A DNA stretch of 64,000 nt from Earliella scabrosa. Lineage: Eukaryota; Basidiomycota; Agaricomycetes; Polyporales; Polyporaceae. The notes under the pieces are model-generated. The model saw only the letters and a list, made by a program, of their open reading frames with translations. It was not told the DNA's origin and did no database searches. The position numbers were made by a program, and so were the translations under genes. Location: contig JABYQQ010000019.1 in the NCBI GenBank assembly GCA_022605405.1, positions 496,001 through 560,000 on the forward strand, read 5' to 3'. Shown one piece after another: positions 34,413 through 44,519 of the stretch. Position 1 is the first letter of the stretch, and the number at the start of each line of letters is the position of its first letter.

Positions 34413-35732
34413 CTAGCGCGGTGGGGGTATTTGCAGCGTCAGCCGTGTGAACGCCGCGTGGAGCTCGTGCTCTGACTGGAGGTAGGGCGCGAGGATCTGA
34501 GCGTGGCGCCGAAGGTAGAGTGCGAAAGCTTCGCTTTTCCATCTACCTATCGCCTTGACGGTCTCGAACGAGACTCCTCGTAGTAAGTATTCGAGGGTAC
34601 CGCCTACGCGTAAACTGTGCCCGGTGAGATGGACCACGGTTCCGGACTTGGCCGCTGCTTCGCGCACCCTGAGCATGCATGCTTTCTTCGTCAGCGAGAC
34701 GACTTTCCCCTTGGGGTCGCGATAGCCGAAGAGCGGGCTTTCCGGGTCAAGCCTGTTGATAGCGAGGTGGACGTCGAGCGCTGTCCACGGGTCGGCGGCA
34801 CCTTCCTGACGGCCTACGGCAATGTCTTCGCCGTCTGCGCGTACCTTCGTGCGGGGAATGTGTATAACTTTCACCGCCTGACCTTCGCGATGTTGGTCTG
34901 CGCGCAGATCTCGCAGCGTGGGGTTTTTCTTCGGATCGAAGTGGTTCTTGTTGTTGGGAATCAGTTCGCCTAGCCGCGCGAGCGAGAAGAAAGCGACCGT
35001 GACCGTCGCCCATACTGCCGCGTCTTTGGGCGCGGACAGATCGAGCTGGGTTGCTATGTCGTCGAGGATGCGGACGGTGAAGGGCTCTTTGGCCTTTCTC
35101 TTTGCGCTCTCGGGCGCGAGGTTGCCTGCCCCTTTGATCGTGGCCTCGAGCTGATCTTTGTCCGGGCGCCATGGCAGATGGTGGATGATGTGCCACGCGC
35201 GCAAGCCGTAGACGTAGTTGCGGATCGCTGACGGCGCATAGGACCCTGCGAGGGCAGCCACGAAGAGCACGAGGAGATCGTGACTCACCGGAGCTCTCTC
35301 GGGCTCAGCAATGCCTCTCTCGTCGCACATAACATGGAACACAAGCAAGCCCGCCCCATATGTCTCCGCCGTCGAATCTTCCCAGGCACGCGCTGTCACT
35401 GCCTTTACGCGCTCGACGTCTTGATCTGACAGCTCGAGCGGGTCGCCCGCTGCGTTCCGTCTCCTCTGTGAGGCTATCGGGCACCAGAAACGCAAACGGT
35501 CCTTTGCTAGACAGTGTGGTCGTAGGGTAGAAGTCGCGGGGGTTAGGCCTGGTCTGTAGGGACGGGGGCGCGACTCCACGCGGTTGGGTTCCGCGATAGG
35601 TGCGTTGAGTCTATTCGCGGAGGTCGTACCAGTATGACGCTCTCCAAGCGTGCTCCTGGTTCTCGAATTCCCCGTTGCGCTGTAGCCTCCTATTGGCTTC
35701 GGTAGTGATGTCCAGGGCCGGGCCGGGCTCAA
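34413..35732 (-). CDS. Tyrosine recombinase of the Ngaro element
   Basis: Site-specific recombinase that would insert the element's circular DNA copy through a 3'-phosphotyrosine intermediate. The N-terminal core-binding region is visible around AWEDSTAETYGAGLLVFHVM and SAIRNYVYGLRAWHIIHHL. The catalytic domain shows the expected set: the first Arg in FFSLARLGELIP, the H-x-x-R pair in TGHSLRVGGT, a Trp at AIGRWKSEAFALYLRRH, which also carries the candidate nucleophile Tyr. The frame ends in TAG-type stop after LQIPPPR. At its 5' end the open frame runs into the hAT-like insertion and has no ATG of its own before the core-binding domain; before the insertion it followed the RT-RNase H stop (35611-35613). 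It was probably expressed by splicing or recoding from the upstream frame. Confidence 0.88.
   Translation of the reverse strand: MSPARPWTSLPKPIGGYSATGNSRTRSTLGERHTGTTSANRLNAPIAEPNRVESRPRPYRPGLTPATSTLRPHCLAKDRLRFWCPIASQRRRNAAGDPLELSDQDVERVKAVTARAWEDSTAETYGAGLLVFHVMCDERGIAEPERAPVSHDLLVLFVAALAGSYAPSAIRNYVYGLRAWHIIHHLPWRPDKDQLEATIKGAGNLAPESAKRKAKEPFTVRILDDIATQLDLSAPKDAAVWATVTVAFFSLARLGELIPNNKNHFDPKKNPTLRDLRADQHREGQAVKVIHIPRTKVRADGEDIAVGRQEGAADPWTALDVHLAINRLDPESPLFGYRDPKGKVVSLTKKACMLRVREAAAKSGTVVHLTGHSLRVGGTLEYLLRGVSFETVKAIGRWKSEAFALYLRRHAQILAPYLQSEHELHAAFTRLTLQIPPPR
35695..35702 (+). repeat. 8-bp target-site duplication (left copy)
   Basis: ggcttcgg immediately precedes the hAT-like element and is repeated directly after it at 36565-36572. 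Confidence 0.9.
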
Positions 35733-36564
35733 TTGCCCGGGCTTGGGCCGGGCTTATGAGGGCTGGGGCTCCCAGATATGTCAAGCCCGGCCCTCCAAGA
35801 GGGCTCAGGCTGGGCTCGGGCCGGGTCGGGCTTAAGCCCGGGCTTATGATAGGGTTAATACCTATTGATAACTACCGAATTAAAAGTGTCCTGGTACACA
35901 CTACAACATGTTCGCGCTCCAGAACTGCACAGTTCAGTATCCAAGCAATCATTGCCATGCATGTAGACACTTACCAGGCTGTACTTCCTGCACTATGATG
36001 CTATTCCGAACACTGTGCCGTGTTCGATAAGCGCCTGCATACCGTTTACATAAGCAGTCAGTAATCGGAGTTTACAATGACCCTTACCAATAACGACTAT
36101 TGTTTCTCTATGTCCGCACCACGCATCCACGCTGACCTCCCAGTCGGACCATTCATTCTCTTGAGTTCCAGAGCTTGTCTGACTTAAGTATCCCAGCTAA
36201 TAGAAGATAAGATCACCGTTGAAAGGCGTGATGGAACCATTTACTTACAGAGAGGCACCGCTCGGCTGAGAGCGCGCTTGCTACAGGGTCGGAAGCCATT
36301 GAGTAAAGAAGGTTTGATGACAGATCTCATCGGTCATGATCTCCGGAGCACTCATATACAGTTTTCAGCCACTGATTCCTGCCGAACTCCGGCAGATTTC
36401 CTTATGGAGCCAAGCCCGGGCTCACAGGCCGGGCTCAGGCTTTCAAAATCTGAAGCCCGGCCCTCGAGCCCTATAAGCCCACCACTAGGGCCGGGCCGGG
36501 CAGGGCTTATGAGGGCCGGGTACCCAGGGCTTCCGGGCTTCAAGCCTGGCCCGGCACATCACTA
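35703..36564. mobile_element. Non-autonomous hAT-like element (MITE-like) nested in Ngaro
   Basis: An 862-bp insertion flanked by an exact 8-bp target duplication (ggcttcgg), the hallmark of hAT superfamily elements. Its ends are inverted: TAGTGATGT at the left and its complement ACATCACTA at the right, each followed inward by CCGGGC-type blocks. Dense GGGCCGGGC and AAGCCCGG sub-terminal motifs in both orientations fill about 130 bp at each end, as expected for transposase binding regions. The middle has no open frame of note and no transposase, so it must be mobilised in trans. It lies near the C-terminal end of the RT-RNase H frame and therefore arrived after the Ngaro insertion. Confidence 0.88.
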
Positions 36565-38450
36565 GGCTTCGGCGATGGATAGTCGTTGTTTGTCTGCTTT
36601 GGCTGAAGCCCGCTGTCTGCCTTCGTTCGCCGTGGTAGGAGCGTCGAAGTCCACCAGGAACAGTCGGACTGGCTCGGGTATGATAACGGGAGGGAGGAGT
36701 AGGGATTCGGATGGGTATTGTCCGCGCGATGGGTCGTCTGCTGGGTTGCGAGCGCTTTCGACGTACCGGGTGTGGATGCGAGTCTCTTCTCTATCCAGGA
36801 TCGCTGCCAGTCGCTTGAAGACGACATTGATCTCGGGGTTTCTACTGCGGCCTCTCCACCATCCCTCGACAACTCCCCTGTTATCGCCGAAGACCTTGAT
36901 GTCCGACTTGACCCGGCTATGGTCGAGGAGCGCCAAGACGAGGAGCTCGAATCCGATGGCCTCAGCCCAGCCAATGTCGCGCCCGGCCTTATCCCAGCCC
37001 GGGAGGAGTCTCCACGCTCTCCACCGGCCCTTGATGACGATCGCCACGCCATGTCCCGAGCTCGCGTCTGAGAAAGCGTCGGCATCCCAGATCTCCACTG
37101 GTCCTGGGAGATCTCTCTTGAGGACTGGAGCCTGGAGGGCTGCCCGCCACCACCGGAGGTCGGAAGCGAGTTGAGCGGGTTGAGTCCGTGGCATGAAAGG
37201 ACGGTCACCGAATATTCCGAGCATGGCCTCCAAAGCGGTGAGGTACGCTCGTCCTTGTACGACCACCATGGAGGCATGCCACAGCTTCCCATGTAGCCCT
37301 TGGACTTCCCGCAGCGTGTGAGTTCTCGACTGAAACCAGTGATCGATTGCACGGATATATTTTTCTGCCTTCTTCCGAGGTAACCCCACTGTCCTCCTGG
37401 CTGCGACTGACCAATCGAAACCGGAAAACGTAAACTCGCTGGCGAAGCGCGTGCATTTGTCCAGCTGCCACCGCATTGCCACGTCGTGAGACACGCGGTC
37501 AATGTCGCACTCTGCGTACGTGAAACGCGCGTCCTCCGCCGACCTGTCGGACGCGCGCGACAAGTCCCTGATCGGGTAAGCCATGTCCTCCACGAACTCG
37601 TCTGCTCTTCCATCTGGCAGGGTGTCTCCTCCGAACCAAACGCGGCCGCCCTCGTGATGGGCCCCTCCTTGCTTGATGATCTGGCTGTGCCACTCCGCGC
37701 GACGTCGGTTGTACTCCGCCAGATGGACGAGGAGAATTCGGAGGAAAATGAAGTCGTCGACCCACTTTGTGACGGGACCCATTCCCTCGGCTCGGATGAC
37801 ATCGGCAAAACCGTCCGCGAGCCTTCCGAACAGCCCGGCGTGAGAGCTGACTCCGAACGCCGCGCTTGTGTCCACTGCGAATTCGTCCCGGTCCGACAAC
37901 CGGACGACGGTGCCTGGCCACTGAGAGGGTGCGAGCGGGAGGAGCCGGTACGCCTCGGATACGTCTCTGACTGCCCCTTGCGAGCCTGGCGGTAGCCTCC
38001 AACACAATAGACAGAAGGCGGTGAAGGTTCCCCATGTGCACGGGAAATTGTTCGGGTTGATATGGTGATTGATGGAGGTGATGACGTCGGACGGCGTGTA
38101 GGGAAAAGAGAAATTTTGTACAAGTCTATACGCGTTGGGCTTGTGGGGCTTGGGGACGAGTGAGAGCGGGGAGGTTTGAAAAGGGCCGATACAGCTCTCC
38201 AGCTCCGCTCGTGAGAACGGACCGACGTATCTTCCTGCTTTGAATTCGTGCTGCACAATGCGCTCGAATTCTTCGCGATGTTCGGAAAGCGAAGGGCTGT
38301 TGTTGGGAATGAACGTGACGTGAATGTCGGGAATGTCGGAGATGAAGCCGTGTTCGATGTCGTTGGCGAGCGACGGGTAACGAGTTTCGAGTCCGTGTTT
38401 GACCAGATAGCTGCGCCATGCGTCTGCGCGTAGAGGAGTAAAGGCTTTAA
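36562..38450 (-). CDS. Reverse transcriptase-RNase H of the Ngaro element, 3'-truncated by insertion
   Basis: Polymerase that copies element RNA to DNA. The clear coding part starts about 38450, overlapping the end of Gag in another frame. RT blocks in order: PLSLVPKPHKPNAYRLVQNF, GAVRDVSEAYRLLPL (motif A Asp), SSHAGLFGRLADGFADVI, and KWVDDFIF (motif C, with VDD in place of YxDD). The RNase H domain follows: WDADAFSDASSGHGVAIV, IGWAEAIGFELLVLALL, FGDNRGVVEGWW and ARNPADDPSRGQ supply the acidic residues. The frame is open for over 800 codons if read from further upstream. The final TAG is the terminus of the hAT-like insertion; the pre-insertion frame would have continued about 27 codons to a stop at 35611-35613. 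The catalytic domains are complete, so the truncation affects only the tail. Confidence 0.9.
36565..36572 (+). repeat. 8-bp target-site duplication (right copy)
   Basis: Second copy of ggcttcgg, directly after the element's right inverted terminus. It encodes the last Glu-Ala codons before the transposon-supplied stop in the RT frame. Confidence 0.9.
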
Positions 38451-40092
38451 GCCTTCTGTGCTCGAGGACAGCGCGAAGCTCCGTGGTCCCTCTGGCCGCA
38501 GCCTGAGCATTCGTGCCTGTCGCTGTGCTTGGTGGACATGCAGCTGTTCTCGCGCTGCCACTCGGTGCAGACGATGGACCCGCTGTGGGTCTGGATTCTG
38601 TTTCCGTCCCTGCTGCAACGCGTGGGCCTGCCGTCCCAGGTGGATGTCGCTCGGCACCTCGCGACCTCGGAGATCGCGTGGAGGCCGAGGCATATGGCGC
38701 AAATCGCCTGGGAGCTCGAGTTTGCGCCTTGCCGAAAAGACTCGTGGGGAGTGTCTCGTTTCGACTCCCAGCGCTTCGACTCCTTCGCGTTGTAGGAGTT
38801 CGGCGCTTTGGGTTTCTTTGGCAACGGTCTGGCGTCCTCAACCCAAGTGGGAGCAGGACGCTTGACGTTCGCTGAGGCCGCGAGCACCTGCTGTGCCTAT
38901 TTCGCCAGCCAAGCCGTGTACGCAGGTCGTCGTGACCAAATACGGCATTGTACCGCAGCGGCGCCACACGGTGATCGTGTCGACACCCGCCCGGATTTTT
39001 CGCGCGCGCGCATCGCCGAACCAAGACGCCGTTCGTTGGTTCGCACGACCGCAAAGAATGTTTCGCGATGCAACGCGAAGGTAAGGGAGAAGGTGGTATT
39101 AGGCAAGTCTAGATAAGCTGCTACTCTGTGCTAAGAGATTGACTGCTACTGACCTGCGCGATGGTCGTGGCCATTTGCTTCTCTATGAGCTGCTGTTTGA
39201 TACGCAACAGGGCTTTGTCGTTGACGACCGAGAGGTCGAAGACGCGATTCAGCTCCATTGATCGATGCCAATGGCGACGATACTGCGCCTGGTAGTGTAT
39301 AAGCGCCAGCTCGCCGTCTTCTTCGTCTCGGATGGGGTGTGACATTAGGACCATGTAGAACTCAAACAGAACCTTCGCGTGCTCTCCCCAGTTAGAGTCT
39401 GCTGCCCACCTCGCTAGACTCAAGCCTGCGGCTGTCATCTGACTCCAGGACAACTGCTCGTCTCTCCGAACGTTCTTCATCGGCTGTACCGCGCTTGACA
39501 GTACCAGCGCTACTTCCGACCTTGAGACTGCCAGGGCGTCCTCGTTGCACGAGATTTGAAGCTCTGTCGCTGCGAGACAAGCCTCCTTGGTGAAGTAGTA
39601 TAGCTCGACGTACTTTTGGTCCCGGAGCCTCTGGAGCGCGTAGGGCGCTGGCGTGAGTCCTATCTCAGCGTCTGGTTCGACGCCTCGCACAATTGGCGGG
39701 AGCTTCTGTTTGGATGTTGACTTGTCGACGTCGGGGAGGACTTCCGGCGGGTCGGCCGCGGGGTTTTCTACCGGCGGCTGAGGGATCTGCGGCGGCTGAG
39801 GGATTTGCGGCGGCGGCGGTGGCTGCTGCTGCTGCTGTTGCGCCCTTTCTTCGGCCTGCTGGTCCCAAAGTTCCTTTTTCCGTTGAATGTCTGCTTCCCA
39901 AGCTTCTTCTAGCGCCGTCACTGCTGCCGCGTCATCTACCGCGAGGTTGTTGTTAGTCATGTGGATTCTCAGAAACTCATATCCTGGTCCGGCAAAGTTC
40001 GGTCTCTCCGCTTCATACGGGTTCTGTTCTAGAAGGTCGGGTCCCGGCGGCGGGGGCTGGCCTCCTGGGGGGTTGCCGCCTTGTTGAGCCAT
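38447..40092 (-). pseudogene. Gag-like ORF of the Ngaro element, interrupted
   Basis: The first part (40092-39121) starts MAQQGGNPPGGQPPPPGPDL, has a Gln/Pro-rich tract and a helical region (AAGLSLARWAADSNWGEHAK, EFYMVLMSHPIRDEEDGEL). The second part, in another frame from about 39100, reads RETFFAVVRTNERRLGSAMR and GAAAVQCRIWSRRPAYTAWL, then a TAG at 38897-38899, then continues in the same frame through AASANVKRPAPTW to a zinc knuckle CSGCGQRDHGASRC (C-x2-C-x4-H-x4-C) and ends at 38447. The first frame break may be a short intron (a GTCAGT donor is present at the end of part one); the TAG is a genuine in-frame stop unless read through. Nucleocapsid-type zinc knuckle supports a Gag role. Confidence 0.75.
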
Positions 40093-40134
40093 GTGGCTTG
40101 TGACTAATTTGATGAATCGGCTAGGGTATATCGT

Positions 40135-40291
40135 TTTTGCAGGATCGAACTGGCAGGACAGATGTGTAGAGCTCGCGGGGAGGTTCGAGACGACGGGCGG
40201 AAGAAGCAAGAAGGGTGCTTAGCCGCCCGACGTCCAGCGCATAGACAGCCTGCTCCGTGGCGCTCGTGCCTCGCTTAACGGAGCGTCATAA
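40135..40291 (-). repeat. Terminal 157-bp split direct repeat (5' end of Ngaro)
   Basis: Identical by eye to 33957-34113; it forms the element's 5' end on the minus strand. Confidence 0.93.
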
Positions 40292-40516
40292 ACTTTGTTC
40301 CCAGCGTCTCTGCCTGGTCACTCTGAGTCACTCCCATCGAAGCTTGCGTGGTTCCAGCTGTCTCTGACATAGATATCGAAGTCCGTGAGTTTTCCCGTTA
40401 TCCGCGAACAAGCTGATGGACAGGACAGCTCCCAGTTCTGTACTTACGTTGCTCGCAGTGTCCTACTACTGCGATCGCTCACCTCAATTGAAGAGACAGC
40501 TTTGAACAGCTTGAAG

Positions 40517-41798
40517 ATGGAAGGGTCAAGCATGGCCAGCACTTCATGCACTTTCCCGGCCGAGATCTACAACATGATCATTGATTTCTTGCATGAAGAT
40601 CAAGAATCGCTCATATCGTGCGCCATCGTCTGCAAGGCGTGGGTCAACACATCACGATCTCATCTCTTCACCACCTTCCATAGCAGCCCGAAGAAGAGCA
40701 CTTGTGCAGCTCTATCCCGCTTCTTCAACGGCTCTCCGGACGTTGTTTGTTACATCAGGAGATTGGTGCTTCGCAACTACGTGGACATCAATCTGGACGA
40801 CCTTCTGAAGCTGTTGATACCACTCACAGAACTCCATCTCCGCGTCCTTCAGCTCATAAATACGCGACTCACTTCATTAGGAGACACTACCTGGACTTGT
40901 CCCCCGCTGGCTCACTGTCATCTCCGCATTCTACACATCTCTCTACGCGGTTTTAGTCAGGTCGATATCGGCAATATCTACCGTATCATCGGCCTGTTTC
41001 ATCGCGTCGGGGCATTAGAGATCAACATATCCGGCATCGTAGAAGTTGGAGATGCTCCTGGCTTATATATTGGAGGTGCAACACCAAACATCTTCGTCGG
41101 GAGGCTCCGCGTCAGCTGCCTTCCTACCACGACTCTCTTCAACCTCGTCGCCACCTCCAACATGGGTCCGCACCTTGCAGCGTTCGACCTGACGCCGCTT
41201 ATAGGGGGCTGGGATGATGTGCTTAGGATTGGCGATACCATTCGGGCGACACCGAATATCGAGAGCTTCTACTTCGTCCTCCTTGGCCCAGAAGCACGCC
41301 TATCGCCGCCGAATGGTACGTGGTCGACGTCTGCCTGCTTGTTCGATGCTCATGATGATACTGTCAGATGACGGCTGGCGCTGCCTCAACCTCCACGCGT
41401 GTGACAAGCTCGTCGATATTCGCATTCACATGCTGACTGGTCGATCGATGGTGCACGACATCGGTGCCTCTCTGCGGTGTACTATCTCGATTCTACGCCA
41501 TCCGCCACCCTCTCTGAAAAATATTGAGCTCTTCCTCCTGCCCAGGAACCAAACGCTCCATGGCGACGCGCACATTCCCCTGGAAGAGCTCGATTGGGCA
41601 CCGCTGGACGAGATGCTCTGCGGGAGGGGCTACCCTGAGGCGACGTTGACGATGAACTTTTCTATGATCTCTCGGTTCGCTTCCGAAGAGGTTGCATCGG
41701 CCCCTTTGCTGCGGTTTGCGGACATCATCCACGAACGACTTCCCATGGCGGCGCAGCAGGGAAGGTTGAAGGTGATCAAGGAACTGCAGGTGAAGTGA
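40517..41798 (+). CDS. F-box protein with leucine-rich C-terminal region
   Basis: Likely substrate adaptor of an SCF ubiquitin ligase. Exons 40517-41315 and 41368-41798; 409 residues. I chose the ATG giving MEGSSMAS; an in-frame upstream ATG at 40385 would add 44 residues of less protein-like sequence. The F-box is at about residues 13-55 (FPAEIYNMIIDFLHEDQESL, ISCAIVCKAWV). The rest has irregular leucine-rich spacing (LRRLVLRNY-type, LTELHLRVLQL, LRILHISLRGF) as in the very large fungal F-box families. Same architecture as the gene at 57533, including the position of the single intron in the C-terminal third. Target unknown. The gene lies 225 bp beyond the Ngaro end, so its promoter directly borders the transposon. 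Confidence 0.8.
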
Positions 41799-42685
41799 CG
41801 AGAAGGTTTCACCCTCCCAGTCCGCGACACCCCTCTCTTTCAATCCCATTAAGTCCACCGCCTCAGCATTTCCGTCTGCCACTGCATCTCGCCGCTTCTC
41901 ACATGGCCTCCCCTCCTCTGCTCATCGAAACGCCTGTGGACCTGTCCCATTCAGTCCCATTCGTACAAGTCCCCGGACGATATGGCTAATCCCTGACGTG
42001 CCTACTGTGTCTTCTCCTCGCACATCCTGCTGTGATGATTTGAGATCACGAACGCGCCGATTGCGCGATGATGGGGGCAATACAGTCCAGTGCGGCTCAG
42101 TCGAACCGCCTTGCGCCGATCCTGCCAGAGGAAGTCTCGAATGTGCTATTGTCTAGACGCTCGGGGACACCAAAGCAGACCGGACGCTTCAGGCGTGGAC
42201 AGAGGCCTTTCTCTCTACATCTCTCTCGGATCCAGACCACACGATCGACCATCGAATGAACTCCGTTTCCCGCACGCACTGCACAAGAACAAGGATTGAG
42301 GCCCCGGACAGACAGTTCTCGGTGGATGCTCGGACGAACGCACTGCGGGCCAGTGTCTGGCACCGCACTGACCGGTGTCTCTCAAGGATCGTTGTCGATA
42401 CCACGGAAGATTTGGGCCGTGGAAAAGGCACGCCCGCCACGCGCAAGTCATTATGCACATGAACACGTTGCATTCACCTGGGGAAGGCGTGTACAGCAGT
42501 ACGCCGGCAGGGACGCCTTTGGTCAGTATCGAATACAGCGGATCGAAGAACGTTGACTCACTCAACTCTTAGATAGAGGTCGCAGCGGCAGCGAGGGGAA
42601 CGGGAGGCAGCTCACCCGTATGTATGTATACGGGCACGCAACGCGCCGTGCCTGCCAGTATTCCTCACGCCACTCGCACCACACC
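41799..42685. other. Intergenic region
   Basis: No supportable gene. Overlapping frames of 60-115 codons on both strands around 42060-42570 have no motif or splice support. Confidence 0.4.
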
Positions 42686-44169
42686 ATGAACCTGCTCAAC
42701 CGCCCACCACTCCTCACCTCTGTCCTCAACGTCTGGCTCCGGAAAATCCACAAGAATGGCGAGAAGCGGAGGACCTCTAGCGAGGACACTCATACGGATG
42801 TCGACTCGGGAGGAGGCAAGGCGCTTCCGCTGACCCCGGAGCAGAAGGAGGTGGCGGGCCGGATGTCCGAGCTGCAGGAACAGCTCGCGCGGGAACAGGA
42901 GACGTCGAACCAGCGACAGGCGGACCTAGAGGCGGCGGCGACTGAGATCGACCAGCTCAAGGCGCGTCTGACCCAGCTCGACTGCCTCCCGCAGCAGGTC
43001 AAGGACCTCCAGAAGAAGCTCGAGCAGGAGAAGGATTCGGCGCACAAGGCGTGGGAGCTGTACGAAGGCGCGACCGCGGAGGCCCAGCAGCTGAAGGAGC
43101 GACTGGAACAGCTCGAAGAGGAGGCGACGCGCAAAGGTGTCCGTGTGTCCGAGCTCGAGCAAGCGCACGCCGACTCGGAGAGGCAGCGGCGGTCCTCGGT
43201 CGAGCTCCTGGAAGCACGGACGACCGAGCTCCGGGAGGCACAAGTCTTCTTGAAGAACGACGAGATCACCGACAACGAGGTCATGCATCTCGTCGACACT
43301 CTGAACGGACAGGTCGCGAAGACCGCTGCCGCCGTCGCACGCGCTCCCCAGATCCACTTCGAGAGCGTCAGAGACGCTGCCGCGCTGGAGAAGGCCGTCC
43401 GGAGGATTGAGCACTACAGCTGGCTCCCGCCCAACCTCCTATCGACTATCCGCGCAGCCGACCACACGCGGAGTGCCACGCTCGTTCAGACTGCTCTTCA
43501 GGCTGGCATGGTGATGTACGCCAGATGGCTGGCCACGACCTGGGAGCTCGGCGTCGTGGATCCTCGTGGGCTTCTTGAGGGTGTCTACTTGCAGATCAGG
43601 GAGCGAGGTACGTACCTGGAATCCCCAGCAGATCTGTAGCATGAGCTAACTGTAGTATAGAGCCACAATCCGTCGCTGGTCGATGGAGGGTCCTGTGCCG
43701 CACCAACGTCAAGGCGCTGCTGGACACGGGCGAGACTCAGACCCAGCGTCTGTTCAAGTCGCTCTCCGGCATTGTCGCCGACGTCCTTGTCATCTCCGGT
43801 GCGGCAGGCACGTGGGAGAGCATCTCGGACGTGGTCTCGCAAGAGTTCGAGACGAACCTCCACGAGATCGTTAGCCTCGCGTTGCAGTTCCAGTGGACCG
43901 CGGGCGAGCGCATCGTGTCGCGCGACTTCGTCGTCTTCACGGAAGAGCCGGATGCCGTCTTCGACCGCACTCGTATGGAGGACGAGCGTGCGGATGGCAA
44001 GAAGGCCACCTTTGGGAGCGTGAGGAAGGGGCGGGTCCTCTGCACTACACAATTGGGGCTGATGGTTGAGAGGAAGGTTGGAGGTACCAGGGAGGAGCCA
44101 GGAGAGGTCATGTCGACGATCTTGTCGAAACCCAAAGTTGTTCTGAAGACTGGGATCGAGAGATCTTGA
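42686..44169 (+). CDS. Coiled-coil protein, paralogue 1
   Basis: Exons 42686-43607 and 43661-44169; 476 residues. An N-terminal hydrophobic/basic stretch (MNLLNRPPLLTSVLNVWLRK) precedes a long coiled coil (about 50-210; heptads in LKARLTQL, LKERLEQLEEEATRK, SVELLEARTTELREAQ). A globular C-terminal region follows: HLVDTLNGQVAKTAAAV, then after the intron EPQSVAGRWRVLCRTNVKAL and WTAGERIVSRDFVVFTEEPD. The same order and blocks recur in the gene at 47405. I do not recognise a named family; the combination looks like a lineage-specific basidiomycete protein. The N-terminal segment could be a membrane anchor or mitochondrial signal. It converges on the Hsp70-like gene. Coding call is firm, function unknown. 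Confidence 0.8.
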
Positions 44170-44519
44170 TACTACCTTTGTTCACGATGTTCCATCTTGC
44201 CTACTGCTTGTGTAGGTAGTATAGACTTTCATTGCGTGTCGGACCTAGCAAGCGGAGACCAAGATATGATATGATTGATATGATGGTCATACACAGCAGA
44301 CCGTATTCCGGTGCACCAAACCCTGAAAGTGTCGTCCAGAACTTGGAGAATAATGAGCTCGCACTAGAGATGTAAGGAACATACCGCAGCAATCGTAGAG
44401 ACACGAACGACTGCCATGAGATGCATATACTGGGTCATTAGAATTGAACAGAACAATGTGTTCACGTCGCGTCAGAAACGACGACTCGGACCAACACCAC
44501 TCGCGATCAGACCGCCATG

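Larger units (their letters stand above)
32110..40291 (-). mobile_element. Ngaro-type tyrosine-recombinase retrotransposon with split direct repeats
   Basis: Read on the minus strand the order is: 157-bp repeat (40291-40135), Gag-like ORF with zinc knuckle, RT-RNase H ORF, tyrosine recombinase ORF, 225-bp repeat (34337-34113), 157-bp repeat (34113-33957), an accessory ORF, and the second 225-bp repeat (32334-32110). This A1-B1A2-B2 arrangement of split direct repeats, with a recombinase in place of an integrase, defines the DIRS-like order, and the repeat order matches Ngaro/PAT elements. The 157-bp copies are identical by eye and the 225-bp copies differ at one base, so insertion is probably recent. 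No target duplication is expected or seen. It is 8,182 bp long, including a nested 862-bp hAT-like insertion and one 8-bp duplication. Gag has an internal stop and the RT frame is truncated, so this copy is probably not autonomous now. Confidence 0.92.

Noticed and set aside
36540..38702. 720-codon minus-strand open frame in the retrotransposon
   Set aside because: It overlaps the RT-RNase H gene in another frame. Only the overlapping frame has RT and RNase H motifs; this one is Ser/Arg-rich without any.
32110..40291. LTR retrotransposon interpretation
   Set aside because: There are no matching long terminal repeats at the two ends, no integrase and no protease. Instead the repeats are split and a tyrosine recombinase is present.
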